Positions 1 through 10,992 of a DNA stretch of 64,000 bases are shown piece by piece. The notes under the pieces were generated by a model. That model did no database searches. It was given only the letters and a program-made list of their open reading frames with translations, and had not been told where the DNA came from. This DNA is from Hymenopus coronatus (lineage: Eukaryota > Arthropoda > Insecta > Mantodea > Hymenopodidae). The translations under genes and the position numbers were made by a program. Positions within the stretch are counted from its first letter, which is position 1; every line of letters begins with the position of its first letter. The DNA is taken from contig CM060884.1 in assembly GCA_030762935.1 (NCBI GenBank), positions 74,155,196 through 74,219,195 on the forward strand, given 5' to 3'.

Positions 1-319
1 AAAATAATAATTTGCGAAAAAACTTCCATGTAAAGTGTAGTTGGGGGTGTGGGGATTTTCTTGAAAATCTTCGAGCCGTATCCTTGGAAGATACAAAACT
101 TAAATACCAAGTTTGGTATTCAATAGGCTTTTAGTTTTTGAGCTATGCTGTCCACAGTCACACAGATACACTCATAGACAACCATTATGTAAAAATGCTT
201 TTTTTGGATTCAGGGGGACCCAAAACATGTATTTCCAGTGTAATATCGGTATTCAATTTTTGGATGGAATGCAATACCATCTCTATACACTATGTACATA
301 GTATGTGCTGAGAAAGTAA
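1..319 (+). repeat. Family A, right part, cut by window start
   Basis: The segment runs from the middle of the family A consensus to its right end. The RE near-palindrome with core CTATGTACATAG is at about 283-308 and the terminus reads GAGAAAGTAA. The CA-rich tract is at about 150-180. Its short ORF is a repeat translation. Confidence 0.85.
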
Positions 320-424
320 CAACAAAATTTTTTCGGAAAAACAAAACCTTTGAAATCGTCATCAGAAATACAAAGTCAATGAATCACACATTCGATTGTT
401 AGAGCGGCCGTAGTTCTGCATAAT

Positions 425-575
425 AACCATTCCTTCTTATTTGTTTCAATTTTAAGTATGTATCTTCTCAAACGGGATCTCCTTTCGTTTCATGTCTCTT
501 TTGTTTTACTGACAATTTCTACTGATGTTTATCTTAATTAGCTTGATGCAGATAAAGGAACAATATTTTGTACGG
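425..575 (-). repeat. Family A, left-part fragment
   Basis: Diverged piece matching the LE-proximal quarter of family A in reverse, most like the copy at 50435-51203 (shared stretch around TTTGTTTTACTG). Neither terminus is present. Confidence 0.5.
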
Positions 576-654
576 TCAATAGTTAGGGACGTGGAAGGGA
601 TAGTGAACCATCTACGGATGACAGTTTAGCTCTCGTGCTACTGTACCTTGGTTA

Positions 655-1262
655 CGTAAACACTCGCCATGTATGAGTACATCAAGAACTGATGGAAGCG
701 AATTTGCCTCTGCGCATTTCCATCCGTGACTCCTTATCGCGATGCAAGCAGAACGTCTGAGATGAGAAGTAGTCTGTGTACAACAACGCCCCCGGAGGCG
801 CAGGAAAAGTAAACACGGGTTACCCCGAGAAAGGTCGTACTACATGCTTAGTATGATTCCAAAGGAATCCTGTATTACGAGCTTCTTCCGAATAATGAGA
901 CTATCAACTCCGAGAAATACTCTTCTCAGTTGGATCGTCTAAAGGGAGCCATTGAAGAGAAAAGATTTAAATTTGGAAACGTCTTCCAGCACGACCACGC
1001 CAGACCACATCCCTTCAAAAGTTACATAATTTTGTGCGGAATGTGGTACCCCAACCGCCGTGCTCTCCAGACATTGTCCCATCCGGCTTTCATCCATTCC
1101 GTTCCCTGCAGAATTTCCTGAATGGCAAACGTCTCACTTCCTTGGAGGACTGTAGATTGAACCTCTAAGAGTTTATCAACCAGAAAAGCCCCACATTTTA
1201 GACAAAGGGAATTTACAAGCTTCCAGAGAAATTACGGTATATTGACGGCAGTAATAATGTAA
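655..1262 (+). pseudogene. Decayed mariner transposase
   Basis: Conceptual translation with several frameshifts and stops follows a mariner (DD34D, IS630/Tc1-mariner superfamily) transposase from the region before the first catalytic Asp to near the C-terminus. Visible pieces are DEK after a stop (first Asp codon about 761-763), TPRKVVL, YYELLPNNETINSEKY, the HDHARPH box (second Asp about 993-995, Asn changed to His), SPDIVPSGFH, and SLQNFLNGK with SLEDC. The third catalytic Asp is replaced by Gly (GGC about 1085-1087). The spacing between the second and third boxes is not a multiple of three, so at least one indel is present. The N-terminal DNA-binding part is not recognisable and clear terminal inverted repeats were not found. 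It cannot encode active transposase; the family assignment is firm. Confidence 0.85.
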
Positions 1263-1700
1263 ACAACAGGAAAAATAGTTTGTTTACAAAACCTAAACTA
1301 TTATTTATATTTTAAACGACAGTGACTTTACTACCTGTCCCAGCTCATGTTACCAGTGGTGAACCCGCGCACAATTACGTCATACACTAGACAGGCGCTG
1401 TGGAAAATCACTGTATGTTAAAGAAAAGTTCGAGTACACTCGTGTGTTAAACAAATATGTTTACTCATCTGTAGTGCCCCATTACATTAGCTGAGCTATA
1501 ATAAAACCGATAATGATTCTCTGTTGTCTGATGTTAACGACATTAATTTAAATAAATGTCCATTATTTATATCATTAGTGACGGACTGTACAATGCGCTC
1601 GCATAGTAGTGTTTATTCGTCAGTCGACAGCAACACTAGCGACACCGGCATGAGCGGTATCCTGAACTGGAACGGGATACAAAATGTGGATACAGTAATA
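1263..1700. other. Unrecognised AT-rich sequence
   Basis: No gene or repeat match within the window was found here. It follows the mariner remnant and may include its non-coding end. Confidence 0.4.
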
Positions 1701-2022
1701 ACTGAATTTTTTTTTTTCACACAGACCGTGTGTAGAACCGCAGTTGGATAGATAGAGGCAGACTGAAAAATTCAATGCCATAGCCGGGATTTGAGCCACA
1801 GATCTCCTGATCTCTAGCCGGTTACTCTACTACTGAGCTACCATGGCAACATGCCGGCATAGCACTGAATTCTTCAACTGGCTCGCATGTTTCCCGGTAC
1901 ACCTCATGATGTTCTCAAATTATTTTGAGATGACAATCCCAAAGGCCACTTACAATGTTGTAAGTACTTAAGTCCCAGGATTCAAAGTATAGCCAACTAT
2001 TATAGTCAGTTAGTATTTATTT
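1701..2022 (+). repeat. tRNA-like foldback element (FB), long form
   Basis: Starts with a T-run and CACAC..CCGTGTG, then a GTTGGATAG..CAGACTGAAAAATTCAATG arm, then a tRNA-like module in reverse: box B complement GGATTTGAGCC and box A complement near CTACTGAGCTACCATGG. A body follows with the local inverted repeat CTCAAATTATTTTGAGATG. Same family as 17990-18352 and 47945-48258. The 3' arm is absent. Confidence 0.75.
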
Positions 2023-2140
2023 AATTGCCGTTTTCCACACCAGCCGTGTGTAGTACAGGATTTGAATAGGTAGAGTTAGATTAAAAAATTCAAATCCCCG
2101 CTACGGTATTGAATTTTTCAGTTTGAGTCTAACATGGTTA
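2023..2140 (+). repeat. tRNA-like foldback element (FB), short form
   Basis: A second FB copy directly abuts the first. Both arms are present (AATAGGTAGAGTTAGATT.. and ..GAATTTTTCAGTTTGAGTCT) with almost the whole tRNA-like centre deleted, leaving a compact palindrome. Confidence 0.65.
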
Positions 2141-2597
2141 TAGTAAGTTCGGCAACTACTCTATCGGAGCTATGCTGCGGGTAAGATATGTTCCAGGCGT
2201 TCTTAGAAATTGAAACTTTACAAAAAACGGGCGAACTTATGAGACAACCTTGTACTTCTTCAGCTTACTATACGTAGCAGATAAAGTAAAGGTAAAGGAT
2301 AAATAATGGCGGGGACACCCTCATACACTGCGACCTTTATAGACCTATTGTGATATAACACCCCTTAGAAGGAAGGAATGAAGTATGTAGTCACTTCAAG
2401 GGGAAGTGACAGAAAAGGTCATGTGAATGTAAGACATCAGATTATTTTTGACAAGTCATTAGCTATCTCAAGTTCATTTTTGAGATAAAATTCGTCTGTT
2501 TGAAATATTCAAATAATTTGTTTGCTTTATAGTTCTTATTAATAGAGCTCGGTGCGGGGTCGAGAAATTACCGGACTGAGGTTTGAAGAACACTGCT
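2141..2597. other. Unrecognised sequence with a family A LE relic
   Basis: Contains a decayed family A left end in reverse at about 2405-2445 (GTCATGTGAATGTAAGACATC). The rest is unassigned. Confidence 0.4.
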
Positions 2598-2775
2598 CAC
2601 TGCCCAGCTTTGTTAAGTTCCTGCTAGTAGATATACAACAGTGAATACTGAAATAGAGTGCAGATTGAAAACTGTCAAAAATGCGATAGGGTAGGCGTTC
2701 GACCTGAACAAACTTGTGGATGATTCAAACAGATATGAATGACAGGAGAAGAGCCTTTTCTAACAATACAGTAAA
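2598..2775 (+). repeat. Dispersed repeat E, copy 1
   Basis: Shares an ordered block with 40430-40585 in the same orientation: TTCCTGCTAGTAGAT, then AGAGTG..GATT, GCGTTCGA, GATGATTCAA and AGAGCCTTTTCT. This copy has stops where copy 2 is open. The element class is unknown. Confidence 0.55.
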
Positions 2776-3304
2776 TATGTATCTTGTAATTCACTAAAAT
2801 GAATTGTGTGTGTTGGGTTGATTTGTGTTCATTGTTTAAAGCTATGAACATCATTATCCTGAATTTCTTATATCTAGCTTTATATATTTATTTATTCTTA
2901 ATTTCTGATCATAGTATGAAATAATTGTTTTATCGTATTATTTTATGTTTTAAAGCGATGCATATGTCAATGCATTTAATGTGCTACTTTTAGATATTAT
3001 AGAATAATTGGTTGAATATGAATAGTTATATTATTTTTAATAATAATTTCGTTTTTTAGAGCTAATTATACTTTATATTTATATTCTTATAGTCAACATG
3101 GAATTTATTATTCTGGAATTTATAGAAAAGTAGGAGGTTATTGTCCTGAATATTTATTACTTATGTTACATTGATTATCTTTAAATTGGTTAAGCTTAGC
3201 GTGTGCATGTTTACATTACATTGCTTTATACAGCTGACTGCTTTGTGCATTCGTAACTGTGTGCATTTCGGAACTAAATCCCGAGCTCTACACATTTACC
3301 TACA
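2776..3304. other. Very AT-rich unassigned sequence
   Basis: Composition is strongly A/T with short homopolymers. No repeat shared with the rest of the window and no credible ORF was seen. Confidence 0.4.
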
Positions 3305-3500
3305 ATGTGCCTCCCTCTGTGGTGTAGTGGTTACCATGCTAGACCCTAAAACACAGGGTTGCAGGTTCAGATCTGACGGAGAGTGATGAATGGTTTTTGA
3401 ATGGAAATTCGGCTTTCTTCGGAAGGAAGGTAAAGCTGATGGTCCCTGTAATGTTTATTTACACGTAACAGAATCCCGTTCCTTGAAGAAAAAAAAGAAG
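3305..3500 (+). repeat. tRNA-derived SINE, family C
   Basis: The tRNA-like head has box A (TGGTGTAGTGGTTA) and box B (GGTTCAGATCTGA). The body includes TTCGGAAGGAAGGTAAAGC and TTTACACGTAA, shared with 55388-55640 and, reversed, with 15365-15548. It is probably transcribed by RNA polymerase III when young. Confidence 0.7.
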
Positions 3501-4475
3501 GTTGCTGGGCAGAATTCCATCATTTCGCGTCCCCAGTTCATGATTACGTCCTACATTGCCATCTGTGAGTGACGAGCTGATCCATAATCACCGTGGCGCA
3601 TAGCGGATAGTTCATGAACTAGAAATTCATATATCATCACAAAAACATGCTCCACTTAGTGGAAAAAAACTGACAAACTAGCATACAGTGTTAACAAGGT
3701 AAATGTTATTTCTTAGTTTAATTAACGGTTTGAGCATAGCTACATCTCTGCTAATAGTTTAAGTTTCAAAGCAAGGTGTTTTCTGCATACCAGCCTCACT
3801 ATAAAGTTTGAAATTCAGAGATAGACGCGAAATAATACAGTAACAGAGAATGGGGAAGACCGGAAATTAAGTGCAAGGTGACGTCATTTACCCAGCTTGC
3901 TATTCTTTTGTCCCCTTTGTGTGTAGGTTTATCGCTCGACTCTCACAAAGAGTATTACATTCACCAGAAATTAGTGTCATTCAGGAATAGAGTATCAGTG
4001 TTTAGAGGTAGATTAACTGAAATTCAAACAAGTTTCAAAGCGTAGCGACTGCAAAACCTCCACAAGTATGAAAAGCCTGAGCGGGCCATTGCGAAGTCTC
4101 TTGTGTACAATTGCAGTGCAAACTTCAGTTGGAGAGAAACTTTTCCCGTTTTCTGCCGTCCTTTCTTCTTCATCCGTACTCATTTCCTTGCCTGCTATCT
4201 GCCAGGGACTATCAAAAGTCTCCTGGAGCGATAACTGCCACCTCACACCAGCGCCCTCACACCACGACGGATGAATGTCTGGCTGCGTCCTCGACCTTAT
4301 CGTGCTTAAGAAGCTTCTCTTTTAATGGTTATCTGCTTTTTAATTTCTCTACAGATTACGAACCGCCTATGTGAGATTTACACACAGAAAATAACTGCGT
4401 AATGCACGAAGAACGTTTCGTTGGAAGTACCGTCTTCTCTAAAATCTCAGTGGGCTAATCCTATACATAAAAAAA
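3501..4475. other. Unassigned, with a slightly GC-richer block
   Basis: Overlapping ORFs on both strands at 4013-4374 sit in a less AT-rich block. None shows a domain that I recognise or a splice context, so no gene is called. Confidence 0.35.
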
Positions 4476-5734
4476 TCTGATGTGTTCCATTCACATGACT
4501 TTCTCTACATCTCTGCAACAAATGATTGATAAAAAGCTTATACTTCTATTTACTTCATGCTCGAGAAAAAATTAGCAGAAAGTCTTATTACTTACCTCCT
4601 TGTTAGTAGAAAAGAAATAATGGAGTACCATAGGTTAAAGTGATAGTCAAAAGCTGGTTTCTATGTGACTGAATTTCCTTTGTTCGTATAGACACGAGTT
4701 CAAAAATTCCTGTATGAGAAACTAAAAACAAGGAATATCTCAAAAACGACCAACTCCACGAAAAAATGTACGCAACATAGGTTGTGTGCTTTAATGTGCT
4801 CTACATTTTTTGTGAAGCAAGTTTTAGTGTATCTCTTACGGTTTAGCATTTGTGCAAAATTCCATAAAATTGATTCATAATAAAGTAGTCTTCAGAGACT
4901 ATTCCCAGAAAATTCAAGATATACATTTTATTTGTCAGGTCAATATTTGTAATATACGATATTTTAATCAAAATCGTTAGAGCCATTATTAGCAAAATCA
5001 AAAATGTCCAAAAAAGTTCCAAGTAAACGGGACAACATAGCTAAAATACGAAAATACCGTTGAATACTAAACTTGGCATTCAAGTTTGGTATCCTCCAAG
5101 GATGCGACACGAGAATTATCAAGTGAATCCCCCTCCCCACCCAAAACTACCCTTTACATGGAGCTTTTTTGGAAAACTTTGATTTTCCAAAAATTGCTCA
5201 AACAACTTTGATTACAATATCATATATTAAAGATATTTACCTGACAACTAAAATGTATATATTGAATTTTCTGGGAATGTCCTCTAAAGACTACTTTATT
5301 CTGAATGAATTTTACGTAATTTTGCATAACCGTTAAACGGTATCAAATAAACAAAACCTTACCACATAAATAATGTAGAGCACATTAAAACGCACAATTT
5401 ATGTTATATACATTTTTATCGTGGAGTTGATCGTCTTTGAGTTATTCCTTGTTTCTGTTTTCAGCTTTGAAAAACTTATACTTTTCTCATACACTAATTT
5501 GTCAACTCGTGTCTATACAAAAAAGGAAGATAAGTTCCATAGCAACCAGATTTTGACTATAACTTTAACCTATGCTACTCCTTTTTTTCGCTGCTACTTA
5601 CAAGAAAGTAAGTAATAAGACTATTTCTGCTAATTTTTTTCTCGTTTAGCATTAATTTAATAGAAGCATAAACGATTTAACAATAGTTTGTTGCAGAGAT
5701 GTGGAGAAAGTCATGTGAATAGAACACATCAGAC
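4476..5734. repeat. Family A inverted dimer, LE at both ends
   Basis: A forward copy starts at the LE motif (4476) and runs to about 5030 without reaching RE. It is then joined to a reverse copy (about 5031-5734) ending in LE complement (CATGTGAATAGAACACATC). Corresponding blocks such as CAGAATAAAGTAG appear inverted on the two arms. RE is absent. Arms are about 555 and 704 bp, so the DNA can fold back on itself. Confidence 0.85.
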
Positions 5735-6079
5735 TTTTATGATTCAGAAGAAAGTAATTGGTGCCATTTCTAGTAAAGCATTAATGCTACATGTTATTTA
5801 ATGAAATGGGGACTAAAAACATTCCTCAATTTTCCGGGTGTAACTTGATACGCCAGGTTTCCTGTGAGGCAGTAACTTGGTGCGTGAGATATGTACCTAT
5901 CTGCCGGCCAAAAGAGTAATAGAAGAAAACCCCGGTTTCGTATCTCACTTGTCATAAACCACAGCCTTCTTACAGGAACAGAGAGCGCGATAAGTCTGGT
6001 TTACATACTCTCCTCTTACAAAAATGCAGAAAACAACGGAAACGGAGTTGAAACATTATATGTGTGTTACTTTTTCTAG
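5735..6079. other. Unassigned spacer
   Basis: No recognisable gene or repeat apart from flanking family A. Confidence 0.35.
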
Positions 6080-6170
6080 GCAGAGAATATATTGCATTCC
6101 AACTAAAATTTCGATACCGACGTATTAGTGTAAATAAATGTTTAACGATCCCTGAATTCAAAGAGAGCGT
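6080..6170 (-). repeat. Family A RE-proximal fragment
   Basis: Matches the reverse of the approximately 90 bp just inside RE (..GCATTCCAACTAAAATTTCGATACCG..GAATTCAAAG), lacking the hairpin. It abuts another family A right end. Confidence 0.55.
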
Positions 6171-6963
6171 TTTACTTTCTCTACACGTACTATTTACATA
6201 GCATATAGACAAGGTATTGTAATGCACCCAAAAATTCGATACCGAGATTTCACAGGAAATACACATTTTAGAGCCTCCTGAATCCAAAAAAAACAAAACA
6301 TTTTTAAAAAAATCGTGTTTTGTGTGTGTCAGTGTGTTTGTGTGTCTGTAGACAGCTTAGCTCAAAAACAAACGACCATTGAATACCAAAGTTGGTATTT
6401 AATTTTGGTATCTCCGAGAAAATCTCCCACCCCAACTACTCTTTACATGGAACTTGTTCCGAAAATTTTAATTTTCTCAAAAATTGCTCAAACGATTTTG
6501 ATTAAAATCTCTTATATATAAGATTTTTACATGCCAAATAAAATGTATATCTTGAATTTTAAGGGAATAGTCTCTGAAATGTACTTTATGCTGGATGAAT
6601 TTTACGGAATTTTGCATAGCTGCTAAGCCGTAAGAGATGGATAAAAACTTACCACATAAAACTGTAGAGCACGTTAAAACACAATTTAAGTTATATACTT
6701 TTTTTCGTGGAGTTGATCGGTTTTAAGATATTCCTAGTGTTTGGTTTCAGATTTGAAAAACTTATATTTTTCTCATACAGGAATTTGTAAACTCTTGTCC
6801 ACACAAACTAAGGAACGTCAGTCACATAGCAACCAGCACTTTAACTTATGGATTCAAGGGATCCCAAAACATGTATTTCCGGTGCAATCTCGCTATCAAA
6901 TTTTTGGACGCAATACAATACCTTCTCTATGCACTATGTACATAGTACCTGTAGAGAAAGTAA
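6171..6963. repeat. Family A inverted dimer, RE at both ends
   Basis: A reverse copy starts with RE complement (TTTACTTTCTCTACACGTAC) and extends to about 6842. There it switches to the forward RE-proximal 120 bp (GGATTCAAGGGATCCC to GTAGAGAAAGTAA). LE is missing. It is the mirror case of 4476-5734. Confidence 0.85.
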
Positions 6964-7546
6964 AAATGTGTTAAGGAATATTCGTGCATTTACAAATAAA
7001 TTTTGCTGCGAAAACAAATATTTATTAATTTTTTATCCCAAACGTTACTTTTTTTTCCAAACCGCATCTGAAACACATTAGTACGGAAATATCTCACTAG
7101 ATGGTAATGATGAATGATTGTTTTATGACTCGATATTTAAGCTTGTTCTGTTCCCCTCAATGACGTAATGAGCATCTCATGGAATATGAAACCATTATTA
7201 GCTCTACAACCATATATATACGTGCAAGGACGATATTGTGAAACTGCTCAGAAATTTTAAGGGAATGCTCGGGTTTGCATATAAAACAAAAGCCACTGAA
7301 TTGAGTGGTACGCAGATAGAAGGGGAAAAAGTGTTCTTTACAGCTGCAATGGTGGTTAATAACTGAAACACGGTAATTAGTGCCTGGGATGCAACCCGCT
7401 CTGCCACTTGCTGCAATGTGCATCTTTATCCAGTCCTCGCAAGCACCCTAAGCTATTTCCTGCAACACAAACACATTTTCATACATCCACAGAAAAGTAT
7501 CATAAACATCCTGCAAGCAAGGACATTTACAATAATTCTGGTTACA
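6964..7546. other. Unassigned sequence
   Basis: No gene or repeat was recognised. Short overlapping ORFs on both strands at 7157-7423 have no visible domain. Confidence 0.35.
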
Positions 7547-8343
7547 TATGATGCCATCCATTCACATGACTTCCTCTACATCTCTGCACAAAATAGACCA
7601 AATGGTCTTCCTTGTAAGTGGAAGCGAAATAGGGGAGTACTACAGGCTAAAGTGATAATCAAAACATGATTCCTAAGTGACTGAAGTTTCTTTGTTTGTA
7701 TGGACAGGAGTTGACAAATTCCTGTATGAGAAAAGTATAAGCTTTTTAAAGCTGAAACCACAAGCAGAAATATTTGAAAAACGATCAACTCCACTAGACA
7801 GTGTATGTAATATAAATTGTGCGCTTTATCGTGCTCTATATTTTTCCTGTGGTAAATTTACGTCCATCCGTTACGATTTAGCAGTTATGCAAAGTTCCGT
7901 AAAACTCATCCAGAATAAAGAAATCTTCAGAGGATATTCCATGAAAATTAAAGATATGCATTTTATTTATCAGGTAAATATCTTTAATATGCGATATTTT
8001 AATCAAAATCGTTAGAGCTATTTTTGAGAAAATCAAAATTTTCCAAAAAAAAATTCCATATAAAGGGTAGTTTGAAGTGGGAGGATTTTCTTGAAAATCT
8101 TTGTGTCCTATCCTTGGAAAATACCAAGTTTGGTATTTAACGGTCTTTTCGTTTTTAGTTATGCTGACAACAGACACACAGACATATACACGCACACACA
8201 CATGGACTTTTTCTAAGAATTTTCTTTTTAGGATTCAGGCGGACCCAAACCATATATTTCCGGTGAAATCTCGGTGTCTAATTTTTAGTGGTATTTAATA
8301 CCTTCTCTATACACCATGCAGTAGTAGGTGTAGAGAAAGTAAA
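7547..8343 (+). repeat. Family A, near full length
   Basis: LE-like start (ATGCCATCCATTCACATGAC), complete interior, CA-rich tract at about 8170-8200 and RE ending TGTAGAGAAAGTAA. The hairpin core is decayed (CACCATGCAGTAGTAGG). Confidence 0.85.
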
Positions 8344-8344
8344 A

Positions 8345-8609
8345 AGTTATATCTCGTTAAAACACTTAATTTATGTCATTCGTGTTTTTCTGGTAGTGTT
8401 GACCGTTTCTGTTTTAAAGTACCTCAACCTTTCTCAAACGAGAGCATGCTAAGAGAAACCTCAATTGTTTCACATACTGACTGACTTTTAAAAGATTTGA
8501 CTATCGGCTGGCATAATGTTTTCTCTTATTTCTTTTCTACTTACAAGGAAGGTAGTAATAGCACCAATTCTGCTAATGTTTATGTCGATTAGCATGATAT
8601 AGATAAACA
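8345..8609 (-). repeat. Family A left-half fragment
   Basis: Reverse-oriented fragment from the middle toward LE (..CTACTTACAAGGAAGG..TCGATTAGCATGA..), cut just before LE where the next forward copy begins. Confidence 0.7.
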
Positions 8610-8610
8610 A

Positions 8611-10185
8611 TCTGATGTGTTCCGTTCACATGACTTTTTCTACATCTCTGCAACAAATTATTGTTAAAACGGTAATGCTTCTATTTATTTCATGCTAATC
8701 GAGAAAAAACTAGCAGAAATAGTCCTATTACTTGCTTCCTTGTAAATAAAATCGAAATAAGACAGGACCATAGGCTAAAATGATAGTCAAAAGCTGGTTG
8801 CTATGTGACTGAAGTTCCTTTGTTTGTAGGGGCAGGAGCTGACAAATTCTTGTATGAGAAAGGTATAAGTTTTTCAAAGCTCAAACGAAAAACTAGGAAT
8901 ATCTTAAAAGCAATCAACTCCATGAAAAATGTATATAATTTAAATTGCATGTTTTAACGTTCTCTATATTTTTTGTGTGGTGAGTATGTCTATCTCTTAC
9001 GGTTTAGTATTTAAGCAAACTTCGACAACATTTTATCCAGAATAGAGGTCTTCAGAGGCCATTCTCAGAAATTTTGAGATGTATAGTTTATTTAGGATAT
9101 AAATATCTTTAGTATACAGGATTTTAATCAAAATATTTAAAGCCATTTTTAAGAAAATCAACATTTTCGAAATGTTTTCTATGTAAAAGATTGCTTGTGT
9201 TCGGGAGATCATCTCGAAAATCTTCGTGTCGCATCCTCGGAAGATTGCAAACATAAATACCACGTTTGGTATTTAATGGTCTTTTCGTTTTTTAGCTATG
9301 CTGTCCACAGACTCATACACACACATACACACAGACAGACACATACACACGGACATTTTTCTAAAAATACTCTTTTTTGGATTCAGGGGTTCTCAAAATA
9401 TGGATTACCGGTGACACCTTGGTAGAGAATCTCTGGGTGCAATACAACACCTTCTCTATACACTATGTACATAGTGCGTGTAGAGAATCTTTGTGTGCAT
9501 TGCAATACCTTCTCTATACACTATGTACATAGTACGTGTAGAGAATCTTTGGGTGAATTACAACACCTTCTCTATACACTATGTACATAGTACGTGTAGA
9601 AAATCTTTGGGTGAATTACAATACCTTCTCTATACACTATGTACATAGTACGTGTAGAGAATCTTTGGGTGAATTACAACACCTTCTCTATACACTATGT
9701 ACATAGTACGTGTAGAGAATCTTTGGGTGAATTACAATACCTTCTCTATACACTATGTACATAGTACGTGTAGAGAATCTTTGGGTGAATTACAACACCT
9801 TCTCTATACACTATGTACATAGTACGTGTAGAGAATCTTTGTGTGCATTACAATACCTTCTCTATACACTATGTACATAGTACGTGTAGAGAATCTTTGT
9901 GTGCATTACAATACCTTCTCTATACACTATGTACATAGTACGTGTAGAGAATCTTTGTGTGCATTACAATACCTTCTCTATACACTATGTACATAGTACG
10001 TGTAGAGAATCTTTGGGTGAATTACAACACCTTCTCTATACACTATGTACATAGTACGTGTAGAGAATCTTTGGGTGCATTACAATACCTTCTCTATACA
10101 CTATGTACATAGTACGTGTAGAGAATTTTTGGGTGCATTACAATACCTTCTCTACACACTATGTACATAGTGCGTGTAGAGAAAG
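8611..10185 (+). repeat. Family A with amplified right end
   Basis: Full-length forward copy starting TCTGATGTGTTCCGTTCACA, with CA tract at about 9310-9350. Its right end is expanded into the 58-bp array described separately, and it terminates once with GTAGAGAAAGTC. Total length is roughly twice normal because of the array. Confidence 0.85.
9423..10176 (+). repeat. 58-bp tandem array of the family A RE hairpin, 13 units
   Basis: Unit starts (TAGAGAA) fall at 9423, 9481, 9539 and so on every 58 bp to 10119, with the flanking terminus at 10177; 13 x 58 = 754 bp with no indel. Each unit carries TTCTCTATACACTATGTACA plus the matching right half of the palindrome. Units 3-7 alternate ACAACACC and ACAATACC, suggesting spread as 116-bp dimers. 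Units 8-10 are nearly identical, suggesting later local copying. Confidence 0.97.
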
Positions 10186-10204
10186 TCATACATTTTTGTA
10201 AGAA

Positions 10205-10257
10205 TAGTTTGTATTTGGAACAGCTAAAAGGTTCTGTGAATGGACCATGTCAGATTT
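10205..10257 (-). repeat. Family A LE relic
   Basis: AATAGTTTGT..GAACAGCTA..GTGAATGGACCATGTCAGAT is a decayed reverse left end without interior. Confidence 0.55.
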
Positions 10258-10611
10258 TCAAATTAAAGGAAGCCGTTCAACCCGAGTACGCAAAATATCG
10301 TGATTGAACATTCTGTAGATAAGCGAAACAAAAGCGAACCGCTCCTCATTGAAAGCGCATGAGCAGTAAAAGTAAGACTGTTTCATGTTCTCGGGGAGAG
10401 CAGAGGGCCATTTGCATATCGTGGTGCTGGATGACCTTGTATCCCTCATCTCCAAGGTAACGAGCGAGCGGAATGAGAAGCTGGTGTACCTGTAATACTT
10501 ATATCATACGCTCAAACCCACAAGCTTTTAATTGTCTGAATTATGCAACAGATAGCACTCTAGGGATTTAAAAAGAAACAAAAAAACTCATACCCAGAAG
10601 TACGGTATACT
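10258..10611. other. Unassigned sequence
   Basis: Nothing recognised; the 65-residue reverse ORF here has no visible domain. Confidence 0.35.
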
Positions 10612-10992
10612 CACGTTATGATGTGCTTTATTCACATCACTTTCTCTACCAGTTCTTCAAATAAAAAATTCATACGAAAGCTAATTTTCTATCTATTTCA
10701 TTTTTACTTTCTCTTCACGTACTATGTACATAGTGTATAGAGAAGGTGTTGTAATGCACCCAAAAATCCGATACCGAGATTTCACAGGAAATATAAGTTT
10801 TGAGACTCCTGAATCCACAAAGAGCATTTTTAGAAAAATGTTCGTGTGAGTGTCTGTCTGTCTCTCTGTCTGTGTGTATGTGTGTGTGGGCAGCATAGCT
10901 TAAAAATGAAAGGACCGTTAAAAGCCAAACTTGATATTTAATCATTTATTGCAGAGATGTAGAGAAAGTCATGTGAATGGAACACATCAAAT
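10612..10992. repeat. Family A mosaic: LE piece plus short internally deleted copy
   Basis: A forward LE piece (TGATGTGCTTTATTCACATC) is followed at about 10703 by a reverse copy. That copy starts at RE, keeps the GT-rich tract (10845-10890), loses most of the interior and ends at LE (CATGTGAATGGAACACATCA). The reverse copy is only about 290 bp with both ends intact, a MITE-like derivative. Confidence 0.8.

Noticed and set aside
4013..4374. Antisense ORFs of 77-87 codons in a GC-richer block
   Set aside because: No domain, splice site or repeat homology recognised; overlapping open frames on both strands fit composition.
9423..10176. CRISPR-like regular repeat array
   Set aside because: There are no unique spacers: the whole 58-bp unit is repeated, it is palindromic and derives from a eukaryotic transposable element end.
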